Assembly (NCBI GenBank): GCA_963575745.1
Contig: CAUYUJ010008136.1
Coordinates: 412,501 to 476,500, forward strand
From: Prorocentrum cordatum
Lineage: Eukaryota > Sar > Dinophyceae > Prorocentrales > Prorocentraceae
Length of the DNA stretch: 64,000 bases
Reading direction: 5' to 3'
Every line of letters begins with the position of its first letter. Position 1 is the first letter of the stretch. The position numbers were made by a program, and so were the translations under genes. Below, in pieces: positions 52,780 through 63,615 of the stretch. The notes under the pieces were generated by a model that saw only the letters and a program-made list of their open reading frames with translations, was not told the DNA's origin and made no database searches.

Positions 52780-53880
52780 CGAGCTCTGATTGGGGAAGTA
52801 TTAGTATCTTTCACATAGTAAGAACACGAGTACTAACGACAGTAATACGAATATTAACATTACGAAGGCTAATAGTTATAGGAATAAGAAGAAGGTTGAA
52901 AGTTATAAGAATACGACTTATACTACTCTGTAGAGTAATAATACGAATAACGCTAATAACAATAATACGATGACGAGTACTAGCAACACTACGGCTAATA
53001 ACAAAAGACTAAGACGACGAAGCCCACGACGACTACTACTACTATTTCTATTACTACTACTACGAGCCGTACTAGTAGTACGAACAATACTAATTCCTCT
53101 GCGATTGATACTACAACCAAGACTAATATTACTAACAACACGAACAGGACAATCACGACTAATACGTCGACGAACTCGAGTTGCAAACCTTGGTACTACT
53201 AAGAATAGTACTCATAACAATACTGCGAGTTATAATACGATCGTTATGTACAGTGCTACACATACGAGTACTATTAATAAGACGAAGCAGCATGACACTC
53301 TGACTAAGGATAATAGTGTCAGTAAATTATTCCTATTAGGAGGATGATTAATGAAACGAATCGTAATATGAAGAGGCACGTTACGACGAAACATAAGAAC
53401 ACGGACGTGACTAATACGGACATTAAGAACATAAACAGGTGAATCAGAATACGAGTGGTAAAACTGATAACAACTGAGGAGAAGAAACCAGCTTACTATC
53501 ACTTCAGGATGCACAGAGTTTTAATACGAACACGAACAAGAGGATGATACCATTCATAATCGTAGTAAGAAAACTACTACTACGAACACGACCACCAATA
53601 TCAATAACGAAAGCACGAATGATGCTCTGCATGCTATTACTGATCTTACCAGTACGAGTAACACTATTACGACTACCACACATACTCATACTATTAATGA
53701 TGTGAATGATCCTGCCACTAGTAAGAGTACTTCTAATACTCCTAAATTTATCAGTATTTAGAGTGCAGCCACTACTAATCGTACTGTCAGTATTATTAAG
53801 GCAGCTACTAATAATTCTGTTCACATTACCAATCATGCTATTCACATGTTATGACTATTACTACTCGTACTAGTAATACG

Positions 53881-53914
<34 letters not shown>

Positions 53915-54065
53915 TGAATACTAATCATACTTGTAATACGACCAATACTTATATGGTATTAATATAAATACCACTGGTATTGTACATACGGATAATACAA
54001 ATACGAATGATAATAATGGTATCAGTTCTGTGGTCAATGAAGTTAAGACTAATGATAGTAGTGAT
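52780..54065. other. Low-GC island of TAC/ACT/AAT words
   Basis: About 1.3 kb with far lower GC than its surroundings, built of irregular TACTAC, AATACG and ACTAAT words and ending in an ACT run (53878-53911). Short frames on both strands are Thr/Asn- or Val/Leu-rich and look like by-products. It passes directly into the GGA tract. Confidence 0.75.
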
Positions 54066-54087
54066 AAGATGACGAAGATCAGGATAA

Positions 54088-54830
54088 AACGGAAAGGAGG
54101 AGGAGGACGAGGAGGAGGAGGAGGACGAGGAGGACGACCAGGAGGAGGCGGAGGAGGGGGAGGAAGAGGAGGAGGAGAAGGAGATGGACCTTACAACGGA
54201 GATGAGGAGGAGGAGGAGAAGGAGGAGGAGGAGGAGGAGGAAGAGGAGGGAGGAGGAGGAGGAGGAGGACGCGGAGGAGATGGAGGAGGAGGAAGAGGAG
54301 GAGGAGGAAGAAGAGGAGGGAGGAGGAAACGGAGGAGGAGGAGGAAAAGGAGGAGGAGGAGGAGGTGGGAGGGGGGCACCCCTCCGTCTTGCCATCTCTC
54401 GGGCAGCGTTCGTCTCGATGTTCCCATCTTCGACACCTCCTGCGGCCACTCCCTCGACAAAACCGTCTTGAGATGGATCTTAAAACGGAGACGAGGAGGA
54501 GGAGGAGGAGGAGGATCAGGAGGAGGAGGAGGAGGAGGAGGGAAGAGGAGGAGGAGGAGACGGAGGAGGAGGAGGAGGAGACGGAGGAGGAGGAGGAGGA
54601 GGAGGAAAAGGAGGAGGATGAGGAAAAGGGAGGAGGAGGAGGATGAGGAGGAGGAGAGGGGAGGAGGAGAGGGAGACAGAGACAGAGGAGGAGGAGGAGG
54701 AGGAGGAGGAGGAGGAGGAAAGAGAGGAGGAGGAGGAGTAGGAGGAGGAGGAGGAGGACGAGGAGCAGGAGGAGGAGGAGGAGGAGGAGGAGGAGGAGGA
54801 GGAAGAGGAGGAGGAGAAGGATGAGGATGA
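54088..54830. repeat. GGA polypurine tract, about 740 bp
   Basis: GGA units with AGA and GACGGA variants run nearly unbroken except at 54184-54205 and 54372-54480, which are unique. All purine on the + strand, so triplex- and quadruplex-prone. Gly/Glu/Arg runs on + and Pro/Ser/Leu runs on - are by-products. Confidence 0.9.
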
Positions 54831-55230
54831 TGAGAAGGAATGTTGTCTCTCCACATGTCTTATGTTGCTCACATGTCGCTCGATCTATGAACTGTGCGGA
54901 GCTCGCGCTGAGGAAACATATGATGAGGAGATGGCCGCCGCGGCGGCACGGCGGCAGCGGTGGCGGCGGTCCGTTGGGCGGGCGGTCTTCGCGGCACTGC
55001 CACGTCGGCGGCCACGGCACGGCTTGCTGCTGTGCAGGCGGCCCCTCCGTCAGCCTCGCCGCTGGGCTGCTGGCGGGCGCCCGCCTGATTGCGGCGTCCC
55101 GCCCGGCGCCAGGGCGCCGCCCGCCGCCCGCCGCCCGCCGCCACATGCCGCCGCCACACACCGCCCGCCGCCACCAAGCACCGCCCGTCACTGTCGCAGC
55201 TGTCGCCGCGGTCGTCGCCGTGGTCGTCGT
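54830..55230. other. No gene recognised
   Basis: GC-rich sequence (GCCGCC words) between the GGA tract and the GTC array. No convincing coding island. Confidence 0.4.
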
Positions 55231-55294
55231 CGCCATCGTCGTGTTGGTGGTGGTGGTCGTCGTCGTCGTGGTCGTTGTCGTCGTGGTCGTCGTG

Positions 55295-55340
<46 letters not shown>

Positions 55341-55420
55341 TCGTTTCCCTCGTCATTGGCTTGGTGGTGGTGGTCGTCGTCGTCTCCCTGCTCCTCCACG
55401 TCGGTTTCTGGCCTACGGGC
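55230..55420. repeat. GTC/GTG trinucleotide array
   Basis: GTCGTC and GTGGTG units. Val-, Ser- and, antisense, Asp/His-rich frames are by-products. A weakly coding-like antisense segment (VVVVSWHPDINVPDPQAEK) lies at about 55489-55550 next to it but is not supported further. Confidence 0.8.
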
Positions 55421-56360
55421 TTCCTGTCGCTGCGGCTGGACGCGGCTCGGAAAAAGGGTTAGGATAGTGCTTGGGAGGTGTCCATAGTTCTGAGCGAATT
55501 TTTCGGCCTGGGGGTCGGGGACGTTGATATCTGGGTGCCATGACACCACCACGACGGGCCTCTTTGTTGGTCCGCCAAGCCGCCAGTGGCCCCGCAGCCC
55601 TGGCGGGTCGGCCTGTCTCGGGAAATCACGCACCGAGACAGGGTTGGGTCGGGCACGCCAAGGGCACGGGGCGAAGACACATCGAGACAGCGCTGAGTCA
55701 TGCAGGCCAAGGGCCTGGGGAGAAGATAAATCGCAACCAGAGCGATCAGGATCGCCCTCATAGCGCTCCAGAACGTCGGCAACGCCCTATGCATCCTCCA
55801 GATTCCAGGTCTCTCTCTCTCAGAGATTACTGCTTTGTACCATCCCGATTTTGCCTTCCTCCTTTCCCCCACATCTGGCGCTTCGAACGTATGATTGTTT
55901 CACTCGCGGCCCCAGAGCTCTAGACCCACTTCCAGGGAGCAGTTTTGTGTTTTCCATCCCTTTGACGGAGGGGGGTGGAAATAACCCCCCCCCTCCCCAC
56001 ATTCGTTTTCTAATCGTTGCCCCCCCCCCCCCCCCCCCCCCTACCTTGCCAAAGGCACCTCAGAAGGAATTGGACGCCAGAGACTCCCAGGGGCCGCACC
56101 CGCACTCACCACCAGGACTTCCCCAACCAGGATTTCCTCCCCATCCCGTCCCCCTCCCTTCAGTCTCAGCTGTTTGTTTGTCTCGCAGTCACAGTGCATG
56201 TCCGAATCTTCCAAGAGGCTGTGGCCTCCCCATCTTGGTTTCAATGAGGCCCGGACAGTCGTCCGCAAAGGTGGTCCGTTCGTTCGCTTGTTCGGGAGTC
56301 TCCGTACCACACGGCGGCCCCCCGACCGCTGTCCCAGAATCCCCCCTGCTCTCAACCTGA
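55420..56360. other. No gene recognised; contains a 22-base C run
   Basis: Mixed sequence; a C homopolymer occupies about 56020-56041. Frames are short. Confidence 0.45.
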
Positions 56361-56361
56361 A

Positions 56362-56660
56362 ATGGCCTCGGGGACCGAACAAAAACTGCCTCCAGAGGCC
56401 GAGAGAGAGACGACGGGTCTGAACCAGTTCGATCCTTCGGATGTCTGGGCCCCCCTCTCGCGAGAGCTGGCCGCGGCTCTCGAGAGCCCTCTCGCCGAAC
56501 CCGCGGCCGCCTCCGCCCCGCGCTCCGAAGCCGCCGCCCCGGCGCCAGGCGTGCCAGGCGCGGGGCGCGCCGCCAGCAGCTGCGCGCCCGGGGCGGCAAC
56601 GTGGCGACGGAGCTCCGGCCCGCCGACGTGCAGGCGGCCATCCTCGGCACTTCGGGGGGC
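56362..56660 (+). CDS. Possible N-terminal exon(s) of a gene with repeat-filled introns
   Basis: ATG 56362 reads MASGTEQKLPPEAERETTGL, then NQFDPSDVWAPLSREL and an Ala-rich stretch. In another frame, RRARRGARRQQLRARGGN (about 56547-56600) leads to VATELRPADVQAAILGTSG (about 56601-56657), which also looks coding. The two could be joined by a small intron or a frameshift. A GTC-filled stretch follows. Function unknown. Confidence 0.3.
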
Positions 56661-56764
56661 GTCGTTGCCGTCGGTTGTCGTCGCGTCCTCCTCTTCCTCT
56701 TTCTCCTCCTCCTCCGTCTCTTTCTTCGGTTCCCTCCGCAGCCCTCCTCCTCCGTCTCCTTTTC

Positions 56765-56767
56765 GTG

Positions 56768-56809
<42 letters not shown>

Positions 56810-57646
56810 TCGTCGTCGTCGTCGTCGCGACCGCGCCCGCTCCCGCTGATGGGCAGGCGGCCTCCGCTCTTCTTCAGAAGTTGAAGAGTAATACTGTATT
56901 GATAATGATAATACCGGCAATCACGATGATAATACCAATAACAATAACAATAGTAATATTAGTAAGACCAAGACGAATCATAGCATTAATCATTCGAATA
57001 CTCACAGTACTCAGAATGCTAAAAAAGAGGTTCCCGTTTTTGGCATCCAGTGGCCATTTCCTGGCCCTGGGGCCCCCAGGAATTGGCCAACATGGAACGG
57101 CTCGACGATCGAAGAGCCGCCTATCATTCAAGATTGAACGAGCCACGCGGTGTCAGAAACCACGGTCGGGGTCGTCACGGCACGAACTTGCCGTATTCGC
57201 CGTACAGCTTCGGGTCGCACCAGGACCAAGAACAACACTGGCTTTGGAGGGGTACCCCGTGTACTTCGTGCTTGGGCTCTCTCTTCCCGGGGCGTGCTCT
57301 TCGTTCGGTGTATCTCCGTGGGCCCTGGGCCTTCGGCGAGGGAGTTGTGTTCTTGGCCTGCGGTCCGGTGGCAACTTCTCGATTGCATCTTTTTGCCCCA
57401 TCTGGGGGCGTCGTCGTCGTCGTCGTCGTCCTCCTGCTCTCGCATAGCAGGAATGGATCATGGGGGTTGTAGTCGTGGTAGTAGTGATTTTTGTCGTCAT
57501 CTTCGTCATCGTGGTCGTCTTCGTCGTCGTGGTCGTCTTCGTCGTCGTGGTCGTCATGGTCGTCGTGGTCGTCTTCGTCGTCGTGGTCGTCTTCGCCGTC
57601 GTGGTCGTCGTCGCCGTCGTGGTCGTGGTCGTCGTCGCCGTCGTTG

Positions 57647-57703
<57 letters not shown>

Positions 57704-57720
57704 TCGTTGTGTCGTTGTCG
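56765..57720. repeat. GTC arrays with unique spacers
   Basis: GTC runs at 56765-56830, 57405-57435 and 57480-57712. Between them, 56890-57010 has low-GC AATAATACC words like the 52.8-54.0 kb island, and 57050-57400 has no recognised coding content. Confidence 0.8.
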
Positions 57721-57893
57721 TGCTGCTGCTGGAGAGCAGGAACCGGCATGAGCAGCTCAGGTCGGTGCGAGTTTCTCAGGTCGGCGCTGCGCCACCCTCC
57801 TCACATCCCCAGGCGGCACCTCGCGCTGCCCCTGTCGCGCTCCGCCCGCCGCCCAGGGGTGAGGGGAGGGGGTCCAGCGCCGACCCAGGAGAT

Positions 57894-57945
57894 CTACGCA
57901 GACCTCCGGCGGCTCATGTCCGTGCAACATATTTGTTCTCCTATT
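57894..57945 (+). CDS. Possible short exon
   Basis: GCCGACCCAG is followed by an open segment EIYADLRRLMSVQ that is unbiased and helical. Its 3' limit and partners are not clear. Confidence 0.2.
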
Positions 57946-58059
57946 CTCCTCCTCCTAGTGTTCTCGTCTCTTGGACCTCCCTCGGCCGCGCCACGGCTGG
58001 GCTCTGGTCGGAGAACGGGGCTACGACGGTGTGCGGATTGAGGGTCCAGGGATGATGCC

Positions 58060-59900
58060 ATGAGGTGTGTGGTGTCGGTTTTGAGCGGATCATGGGCAGG
58101 AAAAGGTTTGCCATGAAGCTGACAGAAATGAGTCCTGCGTGAGAAGAGTCCTGAGATTGGTCGCCGTTGTCGGCCTCTGGGGTCCCTCCAGGGCCCGGGG
58201 ATCGACACAGAAACGACTCAGGATGACAAGCGGATCCAAATGAACGCTCTGGGGTCCAGGATTCAGGGTTTTTGCCCTATAGCATAGTAGGTGGACGTCA
58301 ATAATCGATGACGCCTGCGGCGAGGCACCGCCGGCGCCCCCTGCCTCTCTGGAATTGCCTATGTGTCCAACGTGCTGGGGCACGGGGTGGCCCTCTGGAG
58401 CCGTCTGGGGGCAGTCCTCGGGCTCTTTCCAAGCCTTCTGAGCCTTCTTCGGGGCCTGCTGGGGCCAATCTTGGGCCATCTCGAGGTGCTCTGGGGCCGA
58501 CTTGGGACTTGGGGCACTCGTGGGCCGTCTGGCGCGTTCGTATTTGACCGTTCGTGGGTCTCCCAGGTCTCCTACCAAATTACGCAGGAGAACTGAGGAC
58601 CTGGGATACTCAGTAACGAATGGGCGAAGTGCCTATATGATCGAGTTCGTGCCAGCTTCACTACAATTGGGGACATTTTGGAATGTCCACGCGACGCTTC
58701 AGAATGGAAGTATCTTATGTTGTGTGTTTATCAGAAGATGTGACGTGATGCCAGATCGCTTTCCTGCCGAGAGAGCGAGCGAGAGAGAGAGAGGGCTTGA
58801 ACCAAATACCAATGGCATTCGACAAACTTGTAACACAGTCCAGAGCGTATTGGGCAAACCGAACTGGCTTGAGCCAAACACCAATGGTATTCGGCAGACA
58901 TGTAAAACACTCTGCAGCGTATGGGGCAAACCGAATTGCATTCCGCCTGGTGAAACTGCCCACAGCTTGCGTCGAAGTCTGTATTAGGCATGTGGAGTCG
59001 ACGACGTTTGAAGACAATTAAATGTAGTTTCGCACCGTATGGATGATGTTGTTGCTCATGTGATCTTCAGAGGTGCGTATACACAGCACGCCTGTTTAAA
59101 ACATGTGATGCCGCCCTGCCCGTTCTTTTCCATTTTTTTGTTCTCCATATTTTCCAGCCGCACGCGATGTAAATAAAGAGTCGGGTGACGCGCCGCTGCT
59201 CCCGTAAAGTGGAGAGTAAAGGCTGGCACCGTCTCTTTTCGCCCACGCGCTCCGGCGTATGGCTTGTTTGACTGACTTGGGGGACTCTCTGGGCCGTCTT
59301 GGGGCAGCACTGCGGCTCTCGAATGCCTTCTTAGGGCCCTCTTAAGCCGTTATGCCTGTCTTGGGCGCCTCCCGGGGCCGTCGCGGACGCTGCAAAGCCC
59401 AAAAACGCCAGCTTTCGGGACTTGACTCGGGGGTGGCGCGATATGCCGAATGGCCGGTGGGAGCCCCATGGAAGGGCAACGACATTATTTTTGAATCTGG
59501 CACGCCAAGCGCCCCTGTCGCAAGCACCAGGGGCGGCGGATCGAAGATGCATGTGGCGACTGACCGCCGCCCACTGCCTTTTGGAAGCACTTGTGTCGTG
59601 AGATGTCGAGCTGAACTGCGGCCACGCTAGTGGACTGTATGTTCGCCCACCCGTTGCGGAAATCCATTGGGGAAGCAGTAGGGAGGAGCTTTCTAGGGCC
59701 ATCTCGGGGCTGCCTTGGGGATCTTTTCTGGCTTTTTCCCAACCCTCCTGTGTTGGGTACTCGTTTTGAATAGAGCACTGTGGTGTGGTCTCCACCTTCC
59801 TCCTCCTCCCGCCTCCCGCCTCCTCTCTCCCCTCTTCGTCTCTTCTCTTGCTCTTACCTCCTCACCCTCTTCTCTTCGCTCCTCCTCTCCTCGCTTGCTT
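58060..59900. other. Gene-poor stretch with GGCCNTCTTGGGG-type and 72-bp repeats
   Basis: GGGCCGTCTTGGGG-like words at 58390-58530 and 59280-59400 belong to the 5.7-6.0 kb family. A 72-bp tandem duplication lies at about 58795-58938 (GCTTGA/GACCAAA ... GCAAACCGAA). A GAGAGA run is at 58770-58790. No coding island is convincing. Confidence 0.6.
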
Positions 59901-59911
59901 TTTACCTATCT

Positions 59912-61035
59912 TTACCTCGCCATCTCTGGGGCGCTGCGATCTGTGAAACTGTCGCCACTTTCGAGGGCTGCTGGGGTGGCCAGCGAAATGACGCCCCACG
60001 GGGACTCAGATTAGACCTCGCCATCCCTGGGGGGCTGCGATCTGTGAAACTGTCGCCACTTTCGAGGGCTGCTGGGGTGGCCAGCGGAGTGACGCCCACG
60101 GGGACTCAGATTAGACCTCGCCATCCTGGGGGGCTGCGATCTGTGAAACTGTCGCCACTTTCGAGGGCTGCTGGGGTGGCCAGCGGAGTGACGCCCTACG
60201 GGGACTCAGATTAGACCTCGCCATCCCTGGGGGGCTGCGATCTGTGAAACTGTCGCCACTTTCGAGGGCTGCTGGGGGGCCAGCGCAGTGACGCCCACGG
60301 GGACTCAGATTAGACCTCGCCATCTCTGGGGGGCTGCGATCTGTGAAACTGTCGCCACTTTCGAGGGCTGCTGGGGTGGCCAGCGGAGTGACGCCCCACG
60401 GGGACTCAGATTAGACCTCGCCAGAAACTGTCGCCACTTTCGAGGGCTGCTAGGGTGGCCAGCGGAGTGACGCCCCACGGGGACTCAGATTAGACCTCGC
60501 CATCCCTGGGGGGCTGCGATCTGTGAAACTGTCGCCACTTTCGAGGGCTGCTGGGGTGGCCAGCGGAGTGACGCCCTACGGGGACTCAGATTAGACCTCG
60601 CCATCCCTGGGGGGCTGCGATCTGTGAAACTGTCGCCACTTTCGAGGGCTGCTGGGGTGGCCAGCGCAGTGACGCCCTACGGGGACTCAGATTAGACCTC
60701 GCCATCCGTGGGGGGGCTGCGATCTGTGAGACTGTCGCCACTTTCGAGGGCTGCTGGGGTGGCCAGCGGAGTGACGCCCTACGGGGACTCAGAATAGACC
60801 TCGCCATCCCTGGGGGGCTGCGATCTGCGAAACTGTCGCCACTTTCGAGGGCTGCTGGGGTGGCCAGCGGAGTGACGCCCCACGGGGACTCAGATTAGAC
60901 CTCGCCATCTCTGGGGGGCTGCGATCTGCGAACCTGTCGCCACTTTCGAGGGGTGCTGGGGTGGCCAGCGGAGTGACGTCATACGGGGATTCAGATTAGA
61001 CTTCGCCATCCCTGGAGGGCTGCGATCTGTGAAAA
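59912..61035. repeat. 101-bp tandem satellite array, 12 units
   Basis: The anchor CTGTGAAACTGTCGCC (with minor variants) occurs at 59941, 60042, 60141, 60242, 60341, 60521, 60622, 60724, 60825, 60926 and 61026, plus a unit at about 60424 that lacks about 23 bases. Units contain TTAGACCTCGCCATC, GGGGGGCTGCGATC, TTTCGAGGGCTGCTGG and CAGCGGAGTGACGCC. Identity is high except in the last two units, so the array is recent. It starts in a CT-rich flank and ends near 61035. Confidence 0.95.
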
Positions 61036-61870
61036 TGTGTCATTTCCCGCGGGCCGCCCGCAGACCTGGCGGCGCGCCTGCGAACGTTCAGCTCCCGCAC
61101 TAAATGTGCAGGGGTGAGGCGGAGAAGCTAGCGGGCGAGCTAAGTCTCGCTCGCTTCTTGCACTTACTATAAGCAGGTTTGAGCCTGTGGAACGCTGCGA
61201 CGACATGGCGCAGGCAGCGCTCAGTGTTTAGCGTGTACCTGAAAACGCGGCGCTTTTCTGTCTCCTCCCGCCACCTTCATTGTCGTCCTATTCCCCGCTT
61301 CACCTGCTCCATGCATGCTGCTGCTGCCGCGATGGCCTTTCGCCCCCCCATTCCATCCTCCTCCTGCCCCTCGTTCCCGTCCCCGTTCTTCTTCGAGCCT
61401 GGGGCCTCGATCCTCGTTCTTTCGATCGTCGTCCTGTGAGTCGTGCAACGCATGCGCGTCCCATGTAGATTGCGCAACAAGTCACCGTGTCTACATTGTC
61501 GTTGTTCCTGCTAATGTTGGCCTACTCCTCTTGCCACTTGATGCACATGGGTTGGGTACGTCGCAGGGTAATTGGGGGCCTCCTGGGGCCCACTCGGGCC
61601 ATCAAGGCTCCCCAAGAGTTCATCAGGGCGGCCCCGTGGGACCGTCTTAGGACATATTGGAAGTGTGGATTCCAAACTATGCTCCAGAGGCTTCGGGAAA
61701 TTGACGACCCGAGAGAACAGAACGCCCAGGAGCGCCCAAGAATTCCAGAAATCCGGGGTCCGGGCAATTCGAAAGGACACGAGGTCATTCCTTTCAGTGT
61801 CTCCGACACGGTGGCGGATGCGACCACCGATTCCTGCCAGGCCTATCCTTGGCCCAGACACATGACGTGG
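61036..61870. other. No gene recognised
   Basis: Mixed sequence with a GGCCTCCTGGGGCC-type word near 61578. The frame at 61487-61951 contains an unbiased part (DPREQNAQERPRIPEIRG) but no recognised domain. Confidence 0.35.
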
Positions 61871-61876
61871 CAGGCT

Positions 61877-62236
61877 TTGGCGGGCCCCCTGGGCCCCAGG
61901 CCCCGCCGATATCTAGACTGGCCTTTCTCCGAGTACCGTCAACCCGCATAGTAATGATGAATCACTTTCCAAGATTACCCTTGCATCTTTCCCTTTGGCC
62001 CATCCGTGGCTGTCTTCGATGGCCGCGCCCCGCCAGAAAAGTGTCGACACGGCCTTCCAAGGTTCTTGCATCCTTATCGTGCGTCCTGACTGTGCGGGTG
62101 GTTTGTGCACACCTGCACCGCTCCTGGATGGTGCAGTGCTGCGGCTTGTTGTCTTTGTGCTCCGCCTCCTTCCCGACGACCCCTCCGGGCCCCAGGCCCC
62201 CCCGATATCTAGATTTGCCTTTTTCCGAGTAGTCAG
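61877..62236. repeat. 55-bp direct repeat pair
   Basis: GGGCCCCAGGCCCCGCCGAT at about 61890 and GGGCCCCAGGCCCCCCCGAT at about 62188 are each followed by ATCTAGA...TGGCCTTT/TTGCCTTT...CCGAGTA. The second copy overlaps the end of the left inverted-repeat arm. Confidence 0.8.
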
Positions 62237-62546
62237 GGTGTTTATGCTGTTGCGCGGCGAAGGCCCAGGCGAACGGGGAGGCCAAGGCCCACGAGTTCGC
62301 GGCCGAGGCGCGGCAGGCCGCGAAGCTGCGGGCCGAGAAGGACAGGGCGGCCCGACTGGGGGGTCGTCGGGGAGGAGGCGGAGCACGAAGACTGCAAGCC
62401 GCAGCACTGCACCGTCCAGGAGCGGTGCAGGCGTGTACAGTCAACCCGTGTAAGAAGGACGCGCGGTAAGGATGCACGGGCCTTGGAAGGCCATGCCGAC
62501 ACTTTGCGAGCGGGGCACGGCCGACGAAAGTGGCCATGGATGGACC
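61998..62546. repeat. Inverted repeat, two 187-bp arms around a 175-bp centre
   Basis: The reverse complement of 61998-62184 matches 62360-62546 with about 80-85 percent identity by eye. Shared blocks include GGGGTCGTCGG, GAGGCGGAGCAC, AAGCCGCAGCACTGCACC, CCAGGAGCGGTGCAGG, CCTTGGAAGGCC and GCCGACACTTT-type sequence. Both arms stay open in the matching sense and code related peptides (VGxEAEHxDxKPQHCT). The centre holds a separate possible exon. Confidence 0.85.
62260..62366 (+). CDS. Possible exon: coiled-coil, Ala/Lys/Glu-rich
   Basis: After CGGCGAAG the frame reads AQANGEAKAHEFAAEARQ, then AAKLRAEKDRAARLG, a typical charged helix. It ends before GTCGTC, a possible donor. It lies exactly in the centre of the inverted repeat. 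No start codon or partners are assigned. Confidence 0.35.
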
Positions 62547-63400
62547 GAAGAGGCAAGGATGCAGGGGTACCCTTGGGAAGGTTGCCCGTCATTACTCTGC
62601 GGGTTGACTGTAGTAGTCAGCTGTCTCCCAGGTCTGCCCGTCAGTCCGTCCCTCGGTCGCTCTGTCCGTCTTGTCCGTCACGCTTCGACCGACGCCGTGC
62701 GTCGCTTCCCGCTCTTCGGCCTCCCTCCTCCGCCTCCCTCCGCCGCCGCCGCCCTTTGCTCTTCGTCCTCTGAGTCCGCCGCCCTCTATGCCCCTTCCGC
62801 CCTCGAAGCGTTCTCGTGTCCTGCAGGGCACTGGCTGGCTCGGAGCCACTCTCGGCGCCCTGCCTCGACCACCTCTTGCGATCTTGGGCCCCTTCTTGCG
62901 GGCCGTCGGCTTCGCTGGACGGCCCGCCCCCCTCTCCCCCTGGTGGGCACGTTGCCGGTGCGTCATCGGCAACTACTCCCAAAAACGACCTCTGCCGTAG
63001 GCCGCGGCACCTCACGGTTGCGCTTTTTCGGGCGTCGCGCAAGTGTGCTCCCCTCGCATCTCTCTTCTCCTAAACCTTTCCCTCTCCTGTCCTCCTTCCT
63101 GGTCTCCTCCGCCTTGGAGGCTACGGCAGACACTGTCCGCATTGGCGTTCGTTCGTTTGCCTATCCACCTCTCCCTATTCCTCATGGCCCCCCTCTCTCA
63201 CACCCTGCTCTCTGCAATCTGCCCTCTCCGCCCTCTCTCTCTGCTCTCTTCCCCTCTCCTCTCCCTTTATTTTGCTCGAACAGAGATTTAGTTAACATCC
63301 TAGACCCAGGGTAAATGGGATCCACGGGGCACTGCAGGTGAAGCATTCTGCTATTATTCTTCGGAGATGGGGTCTCCGCATATTACCCAGCATCACCACC
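62546..63400. other. No gene recognised
   Basis: CT-rich DNA with Arg/Pro/Ser/Leu-rich overlapping frames. Nothing convincing. Confidence 0.4.
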
Positions 63401-63615
63401 AGCTCGAGTGTCATTGCGGGCTCTCGCCCACTCCCACACCACCCTCATAGCAATGGAAGGCTCGATTGTCATTGCGGGCCCCGCCCACTCCCATAACTCT
63501 CCCCATGACATTGGGTATCTCGAGCGTCACAGCGGGCACACATCTACTCATGTCCCCCACAACACTGGCAAGCTCGAGCGTCATCGCGGGCACCCGCGTG
63601 ACCCTTCCAGCTCAT
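63400..63615. repeat. 57-bp tandem repeat, four copies
   Basis: CTCGAGTGTCATTGCGGGC and variants occur at about 63403, 63461, 63519 and 63573 (spacings 58, 58 and 54), each followed by CCACTCCCA-type sequence. 63615-64000 shows no gene. Confidence 0.85.

Noticed and set aside
54079-55356. 425-codon antisense Ser/Leu/Thr frame
   Set aside because: Produced by the GGA tract and the GTC array; no biased-free coding part.
55459-55872. Antisense protein with a hydrophobic stretch
   Set aside because: Only weak coding character; adjacent frames on both strands are also open and no splice or domain evidence supports one.
59912-61035. CRISPR-like appearance of a regular repeat
   Set aside because: Units are contiguous 101-bp tandem copies with no unique spacers, and the organism is eukaryotic.
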